A stretch of DNA of 45,301 bases from ZC4RG35 sp041747855 (GTDB lineage: Bacteria > Actinomycetota > Acidimicrobiia > Spongiisociales > ZC4RG35). The first letter of the stretch is position 1, and every line of letters starts with the position of its first letter. The stretch covers positions 1-45,301 of the forward strand of contig JBGTEJ010000034.1 of assembly GCA_041747855.1 (NCBI GenBank), given 5' to 3'. Shown in pieces: positions 24,746 to 32,689 of the stretch. The notes under the pieces are model-generated. The model had not been told where the DNA came from. It searched no databases and saw nothing but the letters and a program-made list of their open reading frames with translations. The position numbers were made by a program, and so were the translations under genes.

Positions 24746-25236
24746 GAAACGCTGACCGTCGGGATGAGAGCCCTGCCCTCAGGTCCCAGGGCGCGCCCGA
24801 GTATCTGCTGGATCACGGCCAGGGCGAGGATCGGATCCTTGACCATCCCCGACATCACCAGGTAACCCCCGAGCAGCCCTCCGACCGTGTCGTCGATGAT
24901 CTCCCGATGTACCAGGACTCGAGCGTGGGGCCGCGACAGCGCCTTGCTGAGTGTTGCGAAGAACCGAGCGCACTCTTCACCGCTGGCGGTGGGGGCCACA
25001 GGGACCGAATAGGTTGCGATGCCGGACTGTCGGTAGGCAGCCAGGTTCTGGTTGGCCTGGAGAAGCGAGACGATCGTGTTTATTCCCGCCTCTTCGACCA
25101 GCCAGGCGATCTCCTCTTCCCGCCGGACACGGCGGTGTTGAAACCCCGAACCACCGACCCTTTCGGCTACCGCGAGCCGATCTTTGATGACCCAGGTGAA
25201 TCCCCTCGGCTTGAGTCCGGCCATCGTGCGTCCCAT
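24742..25236 (-). CDS. Dual-specificity-phosphatase-like protein with lost catalytic loop (pseudophosphatase)
   Basis: 164 aa from ATG 25236 (ATG 25224 also possible; the long open frame further upstream is antisense to folE and is rejected). The opening GFTWVIKDRLAVAERVG, then EEEIAWLVEEAGINTIVSLLQ, then ATYSVPVAPTAS, follows the order of bacterial DSP-type tyrosine phosphatases. At the P-loop, where the family has VLVHCxxGxxRTG and AAYLV, this protein reads VLVHREIIDDTVGGLLGGYLV: Cys, Gly and Arg of HCxxGxxR are all gone, and the general-acid Asp loop (VPVPD) is VPVAP. It should be catalytically dead as a phosphatase. It occupies the place of folP between folE and folB, coupled to folB by 4 nt. 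Function unknown; homology inferred by eye. Confidence 0.8.
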   Translation of the reverse strand: MGRTMAGLKPRGFTWVIKDRLAVAERVGGSGFQHRRVRREEEIAWLVEEAGINTIVSLLQANQNLAAYRQSGIATYSVPVAPTASGEECARFFATLSKALSRPHARVLVHREIIDDTVGGLLGGYLVMSGMVKDPILALAVIQQILGRALGPEGRALIPTVSVS

Positions 25237-25319
25237 GTGGCCACGATAGCCATCTCCCGAACCCCGTAGGTCCGGTTTGGGCGTCTCAAAACCAAGTTTT
25301 TGTGGCCTTTTTGCCGGTT

Positions 25320-25898
25320 TCAGCGCGATGACGTCCCGAACAGGAGGGCCAACGCCTCCGACCGTGTCGCCGGGTTCGATTCCATGACTCCCCGCACGGC
25401 TGAGGTGACGGTCCGCGCCCCCGGCTTCTTCACCCCCCGCATCGACATACAGAGGTGCTCGGCCTCGATGACAACCAGGACACCCAACGGATCGAGTCTG
25501 TCGTTGAGACTGTCGGCCACTTGCGCCGTGAGACGCTCCTGCATCTGTGGACGGCGGGCGTAGCCGTCTACGAGTCGGGCGAGCTTGGAGAGTCCGGTGA
25601 CCCTTCCCCGGGGCACGTAGGCAACGTGGGCCTGTCCATGGAAGGGGACGAAATGATGTTCGCACATCGAATAGAAGGGGATCTCCCGCACCATGACGAT
25701 CTCCTGATAGTGCTCCTCGCCAAAGAATGCGTCGACTGCATCGGCGGGATCATCGTGGATGTTGGCGAAGACCTCGGCGTAGAACCGGGCGACCCGTTGC
25801 GGGGTCTCGGCAAGACCTTCGCGATTCGGATCCTCTCCGAGGGCTTCGATGATCTCGAGAACCGCCCTCTCGATTCGTCCCTGGTCGATTTCCCTCAT
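25320..25898 (-). CDS. folE: GTP cyclohydrolase I
   Basis: 192 aa from ATG 25898 (TTG 25907 is an alternative). Converts GTP to 7,8-dihydroneopterin triphosphate, the first step to folate. Zinc ligands C79 and H82 (SMCEHH) and C150 (EHLCMSMRGV) have exactly the E. coli FolE spacing. PFHGQAHVAYVPRGRVTGLSK binds GTP. N-terminus is compact. First gene of the fol-pan operon; the divergent RHH promoter lies within its upstream 75 nt. Confidence 0.96.
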   Translation of the reverse strand: MREIDQGRIERAVLEIIEALGEDPNREGLAETPQRVARFYAEVFANIHDDPADAVDAFFGEEHYQEIVMVREIPFYSMCEHHFVPFHGQAHVAYVPRGRVTGLSKLARLVDGYARRPQMQERLTAQVADSLNDRLDPLGVLVVIEAEHLCMSMRGVKKPGARTVTSAVRGVMESNPATRSEALALLFGTSSR

Positions 25899-25946
25899 GT
25901 ACTCCAAGGGTACCCGGTCGACTCCGAAAGTTTTTTGGATAATGAC

Positions 25947-25976
25947 TTGACAGGAGTGTCATACTGCCTGTATGAT
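25947..25976 (+). promoter_or_regulatory. Strong sigma-70 type promoter of the RHH/DUF4097 operon
   Basis: Perfect -35 TTGACA (25947-25952) and near-consensus -10 TATGAT (25971-25976) with an 18-bp spacer. Predicted start about 25983, leaving a leader of about 150 nt before the RHH gene. The two boxes are embedded in palindromes (next entry). Such a consensus promoter is unusual in this GC-rich window. Confidence 0.75.
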
Positions 25977-25991
25977 GACATCATTCTGACA
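25948..25991. promoter_or_regulatory. Cluster of palindromes over the promoter, candidate operator
   Basis: TGACA-GGAG-TGTCA (25948-25961), TCATAC-TGCCT-GTATGA (25959-25975) and the perfect 13-mer ATGATG-A-CATCAT (25972-25984) overlap one another and both promoter boxes. Half-site TGACA/TGTCA occurs at 25948, 25957, 25976 and 25987, and again at 26021. A dimeric repressor bound here would block RNA polymerase. The adjacent ribbon-helix-helix protein is the obvious candidate (inference). The site could also affect the divergent folE operon. Confidence 0.55.
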
Positions 25992-26135
25992 TCACACCAG
26001 ATGTCTAAGTGGATAGAAAGTGACAACGATCATGATGGGAGCGACCATCCTCCTCGGGGCCCCCGCCCCAACGACACAAACCATCGAGCTGATACTGGAT
26101 CAGAGGATCCGCCTCTTCTTCTGAGGTAATTCGTC

Positions 26136-26582
26136 ATGCAGCTCTCACAAGCAATCGCCGGGCTGGAAGCAGCTGTCGACACTCAGCTGAGTGTCGCCGG
26201 ACCCGAAGCATCGGAACTGGGCGCCCAACTGATGGCAGCTCTCCAGCCGGCAATCGAAAGAACTCTCACAGACATCCTGTGCATGGCAGCGGCCGAGATC
26301 TCCAGCCAGCTTCCCGGACACAATGTCGACGTGAAACTCGTCGACGGACAACCCGAACTCGTTGTCACATCCGAATCCCCCCTTCCCCCACCCCACGCCG
26401 AAGATGACACCGAGGCCCGCATCACTGTCCGACTTCCCGCCTATCTCAAGGACCTCATCGCCGAAGCTGCATCCACGAGCGGCGACTCGGTCAACAGCTT
26501 CGTGATCGACGCCCTACGCAACCAGGCCCACACTGCCCAGACAGTGACCAAGGGGCGGGTCAAGGGCACGGTGGAATTGTGA
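26136..26582 (+). CDS. Ribbon-helix-helix protein (HicB/CopG-like)
   Basis: 148 aa. GAGGTAA lies about 8 nt ahead of the ATG. Residues 1-60 are helical with no known motif; 62-78 form a beta-like segment (NVDVKLVDGQPELVVTS); 80-93 are a Pro/acidic linker; 95-130 form a clear ribbon-helix-helix: ARITVRLPAYLKDLIAEAA, then SGDSVNSFVIDALRNQA. The tail is basic. Similar proteins, annotated as HicB-like antitoxins, precede DUF4097 genes in Streptomyces; no HicA-type toxin is present here. Likely a DNA-binding autoregulator of this two-gene unit (inference). It shares GTGA with the next gene. Confidence 0.85.
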   Translation: MQLSQAIAGLEAAVDTQLSVAGPEASELGAQLMAALQPAIERTLTDILCMAAAEISSQLPGHNVDVKLVDGQPELVVTSESPLPPPHAEDDTEARITVRLPAYLKDLIAEAASTSGDSVNSFVIDALRNQAHTAQTVTKGRVKGTVEL

Positions 26583-27346
26583 TCGTCGAACGCCGTTACC
26601 CGGTCGAGGGACGACCCGAGTTGGAGGTCCGTATCGCCACAGGCAAGGTCGAACTCCGGCCCAGCACCGATGGAGGGGTGAATGTGAGCGTAGACACCGA
26701 GGATCCCGAGATGACGGTGGAACAAAGGGGAAATCAGGTGATTGTTGCGTCCGGTCAGAAGTCCCGACGTTGGTCCACCCCCCCAGCCTATGTGGTCGTC
26801 GAACTTCCCAGCAACGCAGACGTTCTGGTTCACACCGCATCGGCCAACCTCGATATCCGCGTCCCGGTTCGCAACGTGGACTTCAAGAGCGCCTCGGGTG
26901 ATGTCGAAACCGGCGAGGTGGACGTACTTGTGGTCAAGACCGCCAGTGGCAACGTCACCGCCTCGAAAGTCAGTCAAGGGGTTCGGGTCAATGCCGTTTC
27001 CGGCAATGTTCGCGTGAGCGAGAGCCTTCACGGAACTGCGGTGGTCGTTTCAGTTTCAGGTGATGTCAGGATCGAGAACGCAGATGCCACATTGGACATC
27101 TCGACCGTTTCCGGGCGAGCCACGGTGACACGTTTCGTCGGCAAGAGCGCGGTGTTCAAGTCAGTGTCCGGTGATGTCGAGTTTGGTGTCCCACCCGGAA
27201 CCAAGGCCCATCTCGACACCGACCTCCGGACCGGTCGCGTGACCCTGCCGGGGACACCGTCACCTACCAAGGAGATCCTCAGGGAGATGTCGGTAAAGGC
27301 AAAGTCGGTATCGGGTGACCTGACGATCAACCGGACCGAAGTCTGA
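26579..27346 (+). CDS. DUF4097 family beta-strand repeat protein
   Basis: 255 aa from GTG 26579, overlapping the RHH stop (GTGA). Almost the entire sequence is short beta-repeats with SASGDV/TVSGNV-type turns: FKSASGDVETGEVDV, VVKTASGNVTASKV, VNAVSGNVRVSESL, VVSVSGDVRIENAD, FKSVSGDVEFGV and a last AKSVSGDLTINR. This is the right-handed beta-helix pattern of DUF4097/toast-rack proteins. There is no signal peptide or membrane segment, so it is probably cytoplasmic. Function unknown; conserved pairing with the RHH protein suggests a sensor/regulator unit. Its TGA abuts the convergent ftsH stop. Confidence 0.9.
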   Translation: MIVERRYPVEGRPELEVRIATGKVELRPSTDGGVNVSVDTEDPEMTVEQRGNQVIVASGQKSRRWSTPPAYVVVELPSNADVLVHTASANLDIRVPVRNVDFKSASGDVETGEVDVLVVKTASGNVTASKVSQGVRVNAVSGNVRVSESLHGTAVVVSVSGDVRIENADATLDISTVSGRATVTRFVGKSAVFKSVSGDVEFGVPPGTKAHLDTDLRTGRVTLPGTPSPTKEILREMSVKAKSVSGDLTINRTEV

Positions 27347-29344
27347 TCAAGCCTCTGCTGGTTTCGGCTTCGAGGCCCGGCCGGGAATCTTGCCCCTCTC
27401 GAGGGTGAGCGACTCCGTGGTCTCAACGGGCTCCTTGTGTTCCTCGGCGGCGGCGATATCTTCTCTGACTTGAGGAAGGACCGGGTTGTCCGGGTACCTG
27501 ATCCTCATCGACCCTTCGGCGTGCTCCCACTTGGGAACATCGAAGAAGATCTCCGCTACCTTCTCCCGGTCTGCGGTCTCGGTGGCAATCAATTCCTCGA
27601 CCATCCGCTCCATCGCATCACGGTGATGCTCGATGATCGTCCGTGCCTCTTCATGAGCAGCGGAGATCAGCTTGCGCACCTCGGCGTCGATGAAGGCGGC
27701 GACCTGGTCGGAATAGTCCTGCTGTCGACCGTAGTCCCTGCCAAGAAAGACCTCGCTGGTTGGGCGACCGTATTGCATCGGGCCCAACTCGTCGCTCATC
27801 CCGTACTCCATGACCATTCTGCGGGCGAGGGTGGTGGCCTTCTCGATATCGTCGCCTGCACCGGTTGAGGGGTCGGCGTACATGACCTCTTCGGCCGCCC
27901 TCCCACCCAGAAGCACAGCCAGCCTGTCGACCAGCTCACTCCGACGGGCAATGAACTTATCGTGGGTGGGCAGTGCCAGGGTGTGCCCCAGCGAGCGACC
28001 GCGGGAAACGATGGTCACCTTGTGGACCGGGTCGGAGTTGGGCAGGGCGAACCCGACCAAGGCGTGACCGGTCTCGTGGTAGGCGATCACTTTCCGCTCG
28101 TCTTCGGTCATCACCCGGTTCTTCCGTTCCGGGCCGGCGATCACTCTGTCGATCGCCTCCTCGAGTTCGCTCATCCCGATGGTGGTCTTGCGACGTCGAG
28201 TAGCGAGGAGTGCGGCCTCGTTGATGAGGTTGGCCAGGTCCGCGCCAGTGAAGCCGGGTGTCCGTCGGGCGAGCACCTCGAGATTGACCTCCTCAGACAG
28301 CGGTTTGCCCTTGGCGTGGACTCCGAGGATGGCGGCTCGGCCCTCGATATCGGGAGCGTCCACCACGATCTGCCGGTCAAAACGACCGGGCCGAAGCAAG
28401 GCGGGATCGAGAATGTCGGGACGGTTGGTAGCTGCCATGACGATGACACCACTGTTGCCCTCGAAACCGTCGAGCTCCACCAGCAACTGGTTGAGGGTTT
28501 GTTCCCTCTCGTCATGGCCGCCGCCGAGACCGGCACCACGGTGACGTCCCACGGCGTCGATCTCATCGATGAAAACGATGGCGGGAGCTGACTGTTTGGC
28601 CTGTTCGAAGAGATCGCGGACCCGGGCCGCACCGACACCGACGAACATCTCGACGAAGTCCGAACCGGAGATCGACATGAATGGAACGCCGGCCTCGCCA
28701 GCAACCGCCCGGGCAAGAAGGGTCTTACCGGTCCCGGGAGGGCCAAAGAGCAGAACTCCCTTCGGGATCTTCGCACCCATCTGCCGGTAACGGTCGGGGT
28801 TGGCCAGGAAGTCCTTGATCTCTTGAAGCTCCTCCTTGGCCTCGGTGAGACCGGCGACATCGTCGAATGTCACCTTTGGCGTCTCCTTGCCGACGAGCTT
28901 GGCCCGGGACTTCCCGAACTGCATGACCCGGTTCCCGCCACCCTGCATCTGCATGAAGATGAACACCATGAAACCGATCAGGATGAGCCAGGGAAAGAAG
29001 CTGATCAGGATCGACCAAAACCCTGGGGGTTCGGGGTCGGTCGTCCACAGAACCCCATTCTGCTTGAGAATGGCTGTCAGCTCAGCCTCGAAACCTTCCG
29101 GGTAGCTGGCGACATGGTTGAAGGTTCCCTCGGGCGCAGGGTCCTCGACAGTTCTCCCCTTTGCCTGACGGGTGTTGGCCCCTAGCGACACCTCGCTGTA
29201 AAGACCTTGCTCGACATTGGTGACGAACTCGGAGATCGGTAGCTCTTCGGGGCCAGCCACCTGGTCGAACCACCAGGTGAACATGATGGCCACCAGGATG
29301 ATCGACATCCCGTAGACGAGAAGGGTGCGGACGGTCCGATTCAA
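27347..29344 (-). CDS. ftsH: ATP-dependent zinc metalloprotease FtsH
   Basis: 665 aa, TTG start at 29344 with GAGGA just upstream. Two transmembrane helices (about 7-26 and 110-131) flank a periplasmic-side domain. AAA domain: Walker A GPPGTGKT (201-208), Walker B IVFIDEIDAVG, and the SRH region with Arg fingers (LLRPGRFDR). Protease domain: HETGH (423-427) with a third zinc ligand Asp in TGAGDDIEKA (498 or 499). Degrades membrane and regulatory proteins. Acidic, Lys-rich C-terminal tail. Linked to hpt/tilS upstream and convergent with the DUF4097 gene without any spacer. Confidence 0.97.
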   Translation of the reverse strand: MNRTVRTLLVYGMSIILVAIMFTWWFDQVAGPEELPISEFVTNVEQGLYSEVSLGANTRQAKGRTVEDPAPEGTFNHVASYPEGFEAELTAILKQNGVLWTTDPEPPGFWSILISFFPWLILIGFMVFIFMQMQGGGNRVMQFGKSRAKLVGKETPKVTFDDVAGLTEAKEELQEIKDFLANPDRYRQMGAKIPKGVLLFGPPGTGKTLLARAVAGEAGVPFMSISGSDFVEMFVGVGAARVRDLFEQAKQSAPAIVFIDEIDAVGRHRGAGLGGGHDEREQTLNQLLVELDGFEGNSGVIVMAATNRPDILDPALLRPGRFDRQIVVDAPDIEGRAAILGVHAKGKPLSEEVNLEVLARRTPGFTGADLANLINEAALLATRRRKTTIGMSELEEAIDRVIAGPERKNRVMTEDERKVIAYHETGHALVGFALPNSDPVHKVTIVSRGRSLGHTLALPTHDKFIARRSELVDRLAVLLGGRAAEEVMYADPSTGAGDDIEKATTLARRMVMEYGMSDELGPMQYGRPTSEVFLGRDYGRQQDYSDQVAAFIDAEVRKLISAAHEEARTIIEHHRDAMERMVEELIATETADREKVAEIFFDVPKWEHAEGSMRIRYPDNPVLPQVREDIAAAEEHKEPVETTESLTLERGKIPGRASKPKPAEA

Positions 29345-29413
29345 CAGATCCTCATTTGGATAGCGTGCGTGGCCCCTAATGCTACGTCGCAGCGTGGAAT
29401 AGGGGAACCCCTC

Positions 29414-29935
29414 TCACGGCGTCTCGCCCATGACGCCAACGTAAGGGAGGTTCCGATACTTACCGGCGTAATCGAGGCCGTAGCCGACCACAAACTCCGG
29501 ACCGATGGTGAAACCCACGTACTTGACGTCGAGCGGCACTCTCTGGATCCCTTCTTTGAGGAGCAGAGTGGCCACCTCCAAAGATGCCGGCTTCCGAACC
29601 CGGAGGCTCTTCAAGAGATAGTTGAGGGTCAAGCCCGAGTCGATGATGTCCTCGACGATGATCACATGTCGGTTGGCGATCTCTTCGTCGAGATCCTTCA
29701 TGATCCTGACCACACCGGATGTCTGGGTGGATGCCCCATATGAGGAGACCGCCATGAAGTCGAACTCGCAGGGAAGGTCGATGTGGCGGGAGAGATCGGC
29801 CATCACCATGAAGGCACCCCTCAACACTCCGACCAAGAGGACGTCCTTGCCCTGGTAGTCGTCAGTGATCCGCTCACCCAACTCGGCAAGCTTGCTCTCG
29901 ATGTCCTCTGCGGTGATCAGAGGCCTGATGTCCAT
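29414..29935 (-). CDS. hpt: Hypoxanthine phosphoribosyltransferase
   Basis: 173 aa from ATG 29935, which shares one base with the tilS stop (TGATG). Purine salvage: hypoxanthine or guanine plus PRPP to IMP/GMP. VLLVGVLRGAFMVMADL binds pyrophosphate; the PRPP motif is HVIIVEDIIDSGLTLNYLL; VKYVGFTIGPEFVVGYGLDY closes the purine site. tilS-hpt-ftsH order is widely conserved in bacteria. The nucleoside-type importer in this window could feed this salvage step (inference). Confidence 0.95.
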   Translation of the reverse strand: MDIRPLITAEDIESKLAELGERITDDYQGKDVLLVGVLRGAFMVMADLSRHIDLPCEFDFMAVSSYGASTQTSGVVRIMKDLDEEIANRHVIIVEDIIDSGLTLNYLLKSLRVRKPASLEVATLLLKEGIQRVPLDVKYVGFTIGPEFVVGYGLDYAGKYRNLPYVGVMGETP

Positions 29936-31140
29936 CAAACGTCCTCTTTGGCGAAAACGGAAAGGTAGCCGACATCGCCGGGCACATACCAAGCGACGGG
30001 CCAACGTCTCATTCCCGGCTCCCAGGCAAGCTCACCGTCGGCATAGACCTTCCGGTCGACACCAACTGTGAGTTCGGTCGCTACCGGAAAGAGGGCGTGC
30101 CACCGACTCAACGGGGCTACACGGCAGGCACCGTCCATTCTCAGCACTTCATATGTCAGCCCACCACTCCGATGCTCACCCGGGATGAGCACACTCTCAA
30201 CGCTGTCGTCGTCATTGGCTCCGACCACCAGAAACGGCCCTTCTCTCCAGCCCTCTACCCGGCCTGAGATCTGTTGACGTCCTGTCGAACCTTCGATCAC
30301 CGACCAAACCCGACCCAGCATCTCAGAACTGACCGGGCCGATACCCTCCATGTCCGCCAACTCCGTAGCCAGAAACCTCTCAGAAAGTCCCCGAGGCCGG
30401 GCCAGCAGATCGCCGATCGCCACCCGGAACCTTCTTGGGCCGCGAGACGCCGGCAGAGCCGCCAGGTTGTCGAGAGTCTCATCGTCCGATCTGAGGAGGT
30501 GGGTCATCCTGCGCAGTGCGACCGCGATACTCGGGTTGATCTCCCTGAGTCGTGGCATCACCTGGTGTCTGATGTGGTTGCGGGTGAGCCCGGAATCGAA
30601 GTTCATCGGGTCGTCAACGAACGGCAACGCCGCAAGCACCGCGATTTCCCGGAGAACATCTCCAGTCACGTCGAGAAGTGGTCGGTAGATGTTTGGAGGG
30701 CGGAAGTACGGAATACCGGTGAGACCCCGCAAACCGGTACCTCTCGCCAGATTGTGGATCAGAGTCTCGGCACTGTCCTCGGCGGTGTGGGCGGTCAGAA
30801 GTCTCTCGACTTCCCCGACCCCGGAGTTGAAGGCCAGATAGCGGGCGCTTCGTGCCTGACCTTCGGGTGAGGGCCCGGCGGGCACGTTCGTCTCGATGAT
30901 CGTGAGGTCGAGTCCCACGAATGCCGCAACGCTCATTGCCGCCTGACTCATCGTCCCTGAGTGGGTCAACCCATGATCCACATGTACGGCCCGTGCTTCA
31001 CTACCCGAGCCCTTCACTAGCCAAGCCAGTGCTGCAGAGTCCGCTCCCCCAGACAGGGCGACCACAAGCCGGCCACCCGGAAGCTTCATGTCACCGATGG
31101 TTTCGTCCCGGAGTTGGTTCAGCCGACGCGTGTCAGCCAT
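29935..31140 (-). CDS. tilS: tRNA(Ile)-lysidine synthetase
   Basis: 401 aa. The PP-loop ATP pyrophosphatase motif SGGADS is at residues 30-35; AVHVDHGLTHSG and HTAEDSAETLIHNLARG with TRNHIRHQVMPRL are family blocks. It converts C34 of tRNA-Ile(CAU) to lysidine. The C-terminal TilS domain is short and ends VPGDVGYLSVF. Its start overlaps the zincin gene 3' end by 22 nt; its stop shares a base with hpt. Confidence 0.94.
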   Translation of the reverse strand: MADTRRLNQLRDETIGDMKLPGGRLVVALSGGADSAALAWLVKGSGSEARAVHVDHGLTHSGTMSQAAMSVAAFVGLDLTIIETNVPAGPSPEGQARSARYLAFNSGVGEVERLLTAHTAEDSAETLIHNLARGTGLRGLTGIPYFRPPNIYRPLLDVTGDVLREIAVLAALPFVDDPMNFDSGLTRNHIRHQVMPRLREINPSIAVALRRMTHLLRSDDETLDNLAALPASRGPRRFRVAIGDLLARPRGLSERFLATELADMEGIGPVSSEMLGRVWSVIEGSTGRQQISGRVEGWREGPFLVVGANDDDSVESVLIPGEHRSGGLTYEVLRMDGACRVAPLSRWHALFPVATELTVGVDRKVYADGELAWEPGMRRWPVAWYVPGDVGYLSVFAKEDV

Positions 31141-32144
31141 GCTCCGGGATTCTCGATCTCTTCGAGGGTTGGCAGGTCCTCAGCGGACCGGAAGGCAAGA
31201 TTGAGACTCTCCCAGCCCGCCTCTCTCTCGACCGCGAGGATGAACTGCTCGCCGAGGCGGTACTGCTTCATCTTCATTTCGAGGCCGGTGATCCTGAAGA
31301 ACGCTTGCGTTCTCTTGTCTGCTCTCCGCTCTTTGAGGACGAGGCTCATCCGGTCCTGAGTACGTAGATGTTCGGCGCCGACCCGGTCCATGACCACGTG
31401 CCCATGGCCTTCCAACACCGACATGAGGGCCTGGACTTTATCGAGAACCTGATTCTGTTCGGGGGTTCCAAGCAAACCGAACAACCCGCGATCATCGATG
31501 ATCGCCTCGCCCGCCGAACGTCTCAATTCGACTTCGTCCCAGATTCGGGAGAGACGGCCAGCCTCGGGGCGGGCATGCTCGACCAACTCATGGACCAGGC
31601 TCAAGAAGTAGTCGCGTAGCCAAGGAACGCCCTGGAACTGGGCACGATGGGTGATCTCGTGGAGGGCGACCCAGAATCTGAACTCAGCCGGCTTGAAGTG
31701 GTGTTTCCGTTCCATCTCGAGAATGTTGGGTCCCACATACGCCACCACGTCGCCGTCCTCACTGCCGGGCAGGACCAACTCGTATTGGCCGAGGACCCGC
31801 TTGGAGAGAACGGCGAGGATGGTGGCCGTCTCGGCATCCAACAGCTTTCGTGCCCGCACCGTGGACGCCTCGCTCAGTCGCTCCTCGAGCGCCTTGGTCG
31901 CAGGCTCGATCATCACGGCGAACATGCGAGCGTTTCTTTCGATCCACTCGACACGGCCGACTACGGCCGTGCTCGGTGCCCCGCTGAAAGCAAGGTTGGT
32001 GGACTCTCGGACAAGTTCTGAGACTCTGGGTGTCATGGACTCCATGTCAGAGGCGAGCGCCGACAGGTGATAGGTGTCGGCAAGCGGATAGTTCCCGGCG
32101 ATTCGGGAGACCACCCGACCGTAGGCTGCCTGGGAAGCGATCAC
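31119..32144 (-). CDS. Zinc-dependent metalloprotease-like protein (zincin_2 family)
   Basis: 341 aa. HExxH zinc motif H162-E163-x-x-H166 in ALHEITHRAQF, preceded by the family block VAYVGPNILEMERKHHFKPAE and followed by WLRDYFLSLVHELVEHARPE. This family was named F420-biosynthesis-associated from phylogenetic profiles; it is typical of actinobacteria and sits next to tilS in M. tuberculosis (Rv3626c). Protease activity has not been shown for most members. No signal peptide. The ATG overlaps the small membrane protein stop by 4 nt. Confidence 0.92.
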   Translation of the reverse strand: MIASQAAYGRVVSRIAGNYPLADTYHLSALASDMESMTPRVSELVRESTNLAFSGAPSTAVVGRVEWIERNARMFAVMIEPATKALEERLSEASTVRARKLLDAETATILAVLSKRVLGQYELVLPGSEDGDVVAYVGPNILEMERKHHFKPAEFRFWVALHEITHRAQFQGVPWLRDYFLSLVHELVEHARPEAGRLSRIWDEVELRRSAGEAIIDDRGLFGLLGTPEQNQVLDKVQALMSVLEGHGHVVMDRVGAEHLRTQDRMSLVLKERRADKRTQAFFRITGLEMKMKQYRLGEQFILAVEREAGWESLNLAFRSAEDLPTLEEIENPGAWLTRVG

Positions 32145-32407
32145 TCCTCGACTATGCGGTATCGCTTGCGAACCACATTCGTGAAGTAACGGACGGAGGT
32201 CATAACCACGACCAGCACCGCGATCACGAGAGCCGTCGGGATCAGGTAGCGGTATGTCCAGTCGAGAAGCGTCGCGGTCTCGGCTGGAGTTTCGATGGGA
32301 ACCGCCGGCTCGAGATTGCCTTCTTGCCCGAGAGCGGGGAGAGCGAATGCGACAGCCAGAAGCAGGTACCCGGTGACACTGGCGGAGAGAGCCCTGGCTC
32401 GCTTCAT
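32141..32407 (-). CDS. Small hypothetical membrane protein
   Basis: 88 aa from ATG 32407 (a TTG at 32434 would add 9 residues and has a weak GAGG upstream). Residues 1-27 look like a signal peptide or first membrane segment ending in LPALGQ; about 48-70 form a second transmembrane helix (YLIPTALVIAVLVVVMTS), followed by a basic cytoplasmic tail VVRKRYRIVEE. The outside loop is short and Glu/Pro/Thr-rich. No family recognised. Coupled by 4 nt to the zincin gene and 39 nt after the anti-sigma gene. Confidence 0.75.
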   Translation of the reverse strand: MKRARALSASVTGYLLLAVAFALPALGQEGNLEPAVPIETPAETATLLDWTYRYLIPTALVIAVLVVVMTSVRYFTNVVRKRYRIVEE

Positions 32408-32446
32408 GAAGGTGAGACTACCCAGCCTTGCCAACTCAGTCGAACC

Positions 32447-32689
32447 TCACTCTGCTGGTCCGGGCTCGGCGGCGAGTAGCGCCTTGATCCGGTCGAAGAA
32501 GTCACTCGGGGGATCTTCACGGAGTCGTTCCTTTACGATGCCGAGCAACTTCTTCTCAAAGGAGTACTGACCGTCGCATCCGTGACAACCCTCGACATGG
32601 GAACGGATCTGCTCGGCGCTCACCCCATCGAGTTCGGCATCGAGATAGGCGTATAGGTTGGCAATCGCCCGGTCACAGTCGCCGCTCAT
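32447..32689 (-). CDS. Zinc-binding anti-sigma factor, RsrA-like
   Basis: 80 aa. The ligand set C5, H31, C35, C38 has exactly the 26-4-3 spacing of RsrA (C11, H37, C41, C44); in RsrA, C11 and C44 form the disulfide that releases zinc and sigma under thiol oxidation (known for the family). Short helical C-terminal part KERLREDPPSDFFDRIKALL. The ATG overlaps the sigma gene stop by 4 nt, fixing the partner. Likely a cytoplasmic redox-sensing switch; the extra RsrA cysteines beyond the ligand set are absent. Confidence 0.92.
   Translation of the reverse strand: MSGDCDRAIANLYAYLDAELDGVSAEQIRSHVEGCHGCDGQYSFEKKLLGIVKERLREDPPSDFFDRIKALLAAEPGPAE

Noticed and set aside
25237..25665. N-terminal extension of the pseudophosphatase frame
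   Set aside because: This part is read through folE in another frame and is Arg/Gly-rich; homology begins near 25236.
26001..26129. 42-codon frame in the leader of the RHH gene, ending beside its ribosome site
   Set aside because: No ribosome site, only about half of the codons end in G or C, and the composition is unlike neighbours; a leader-peptide role is possible but not supported.
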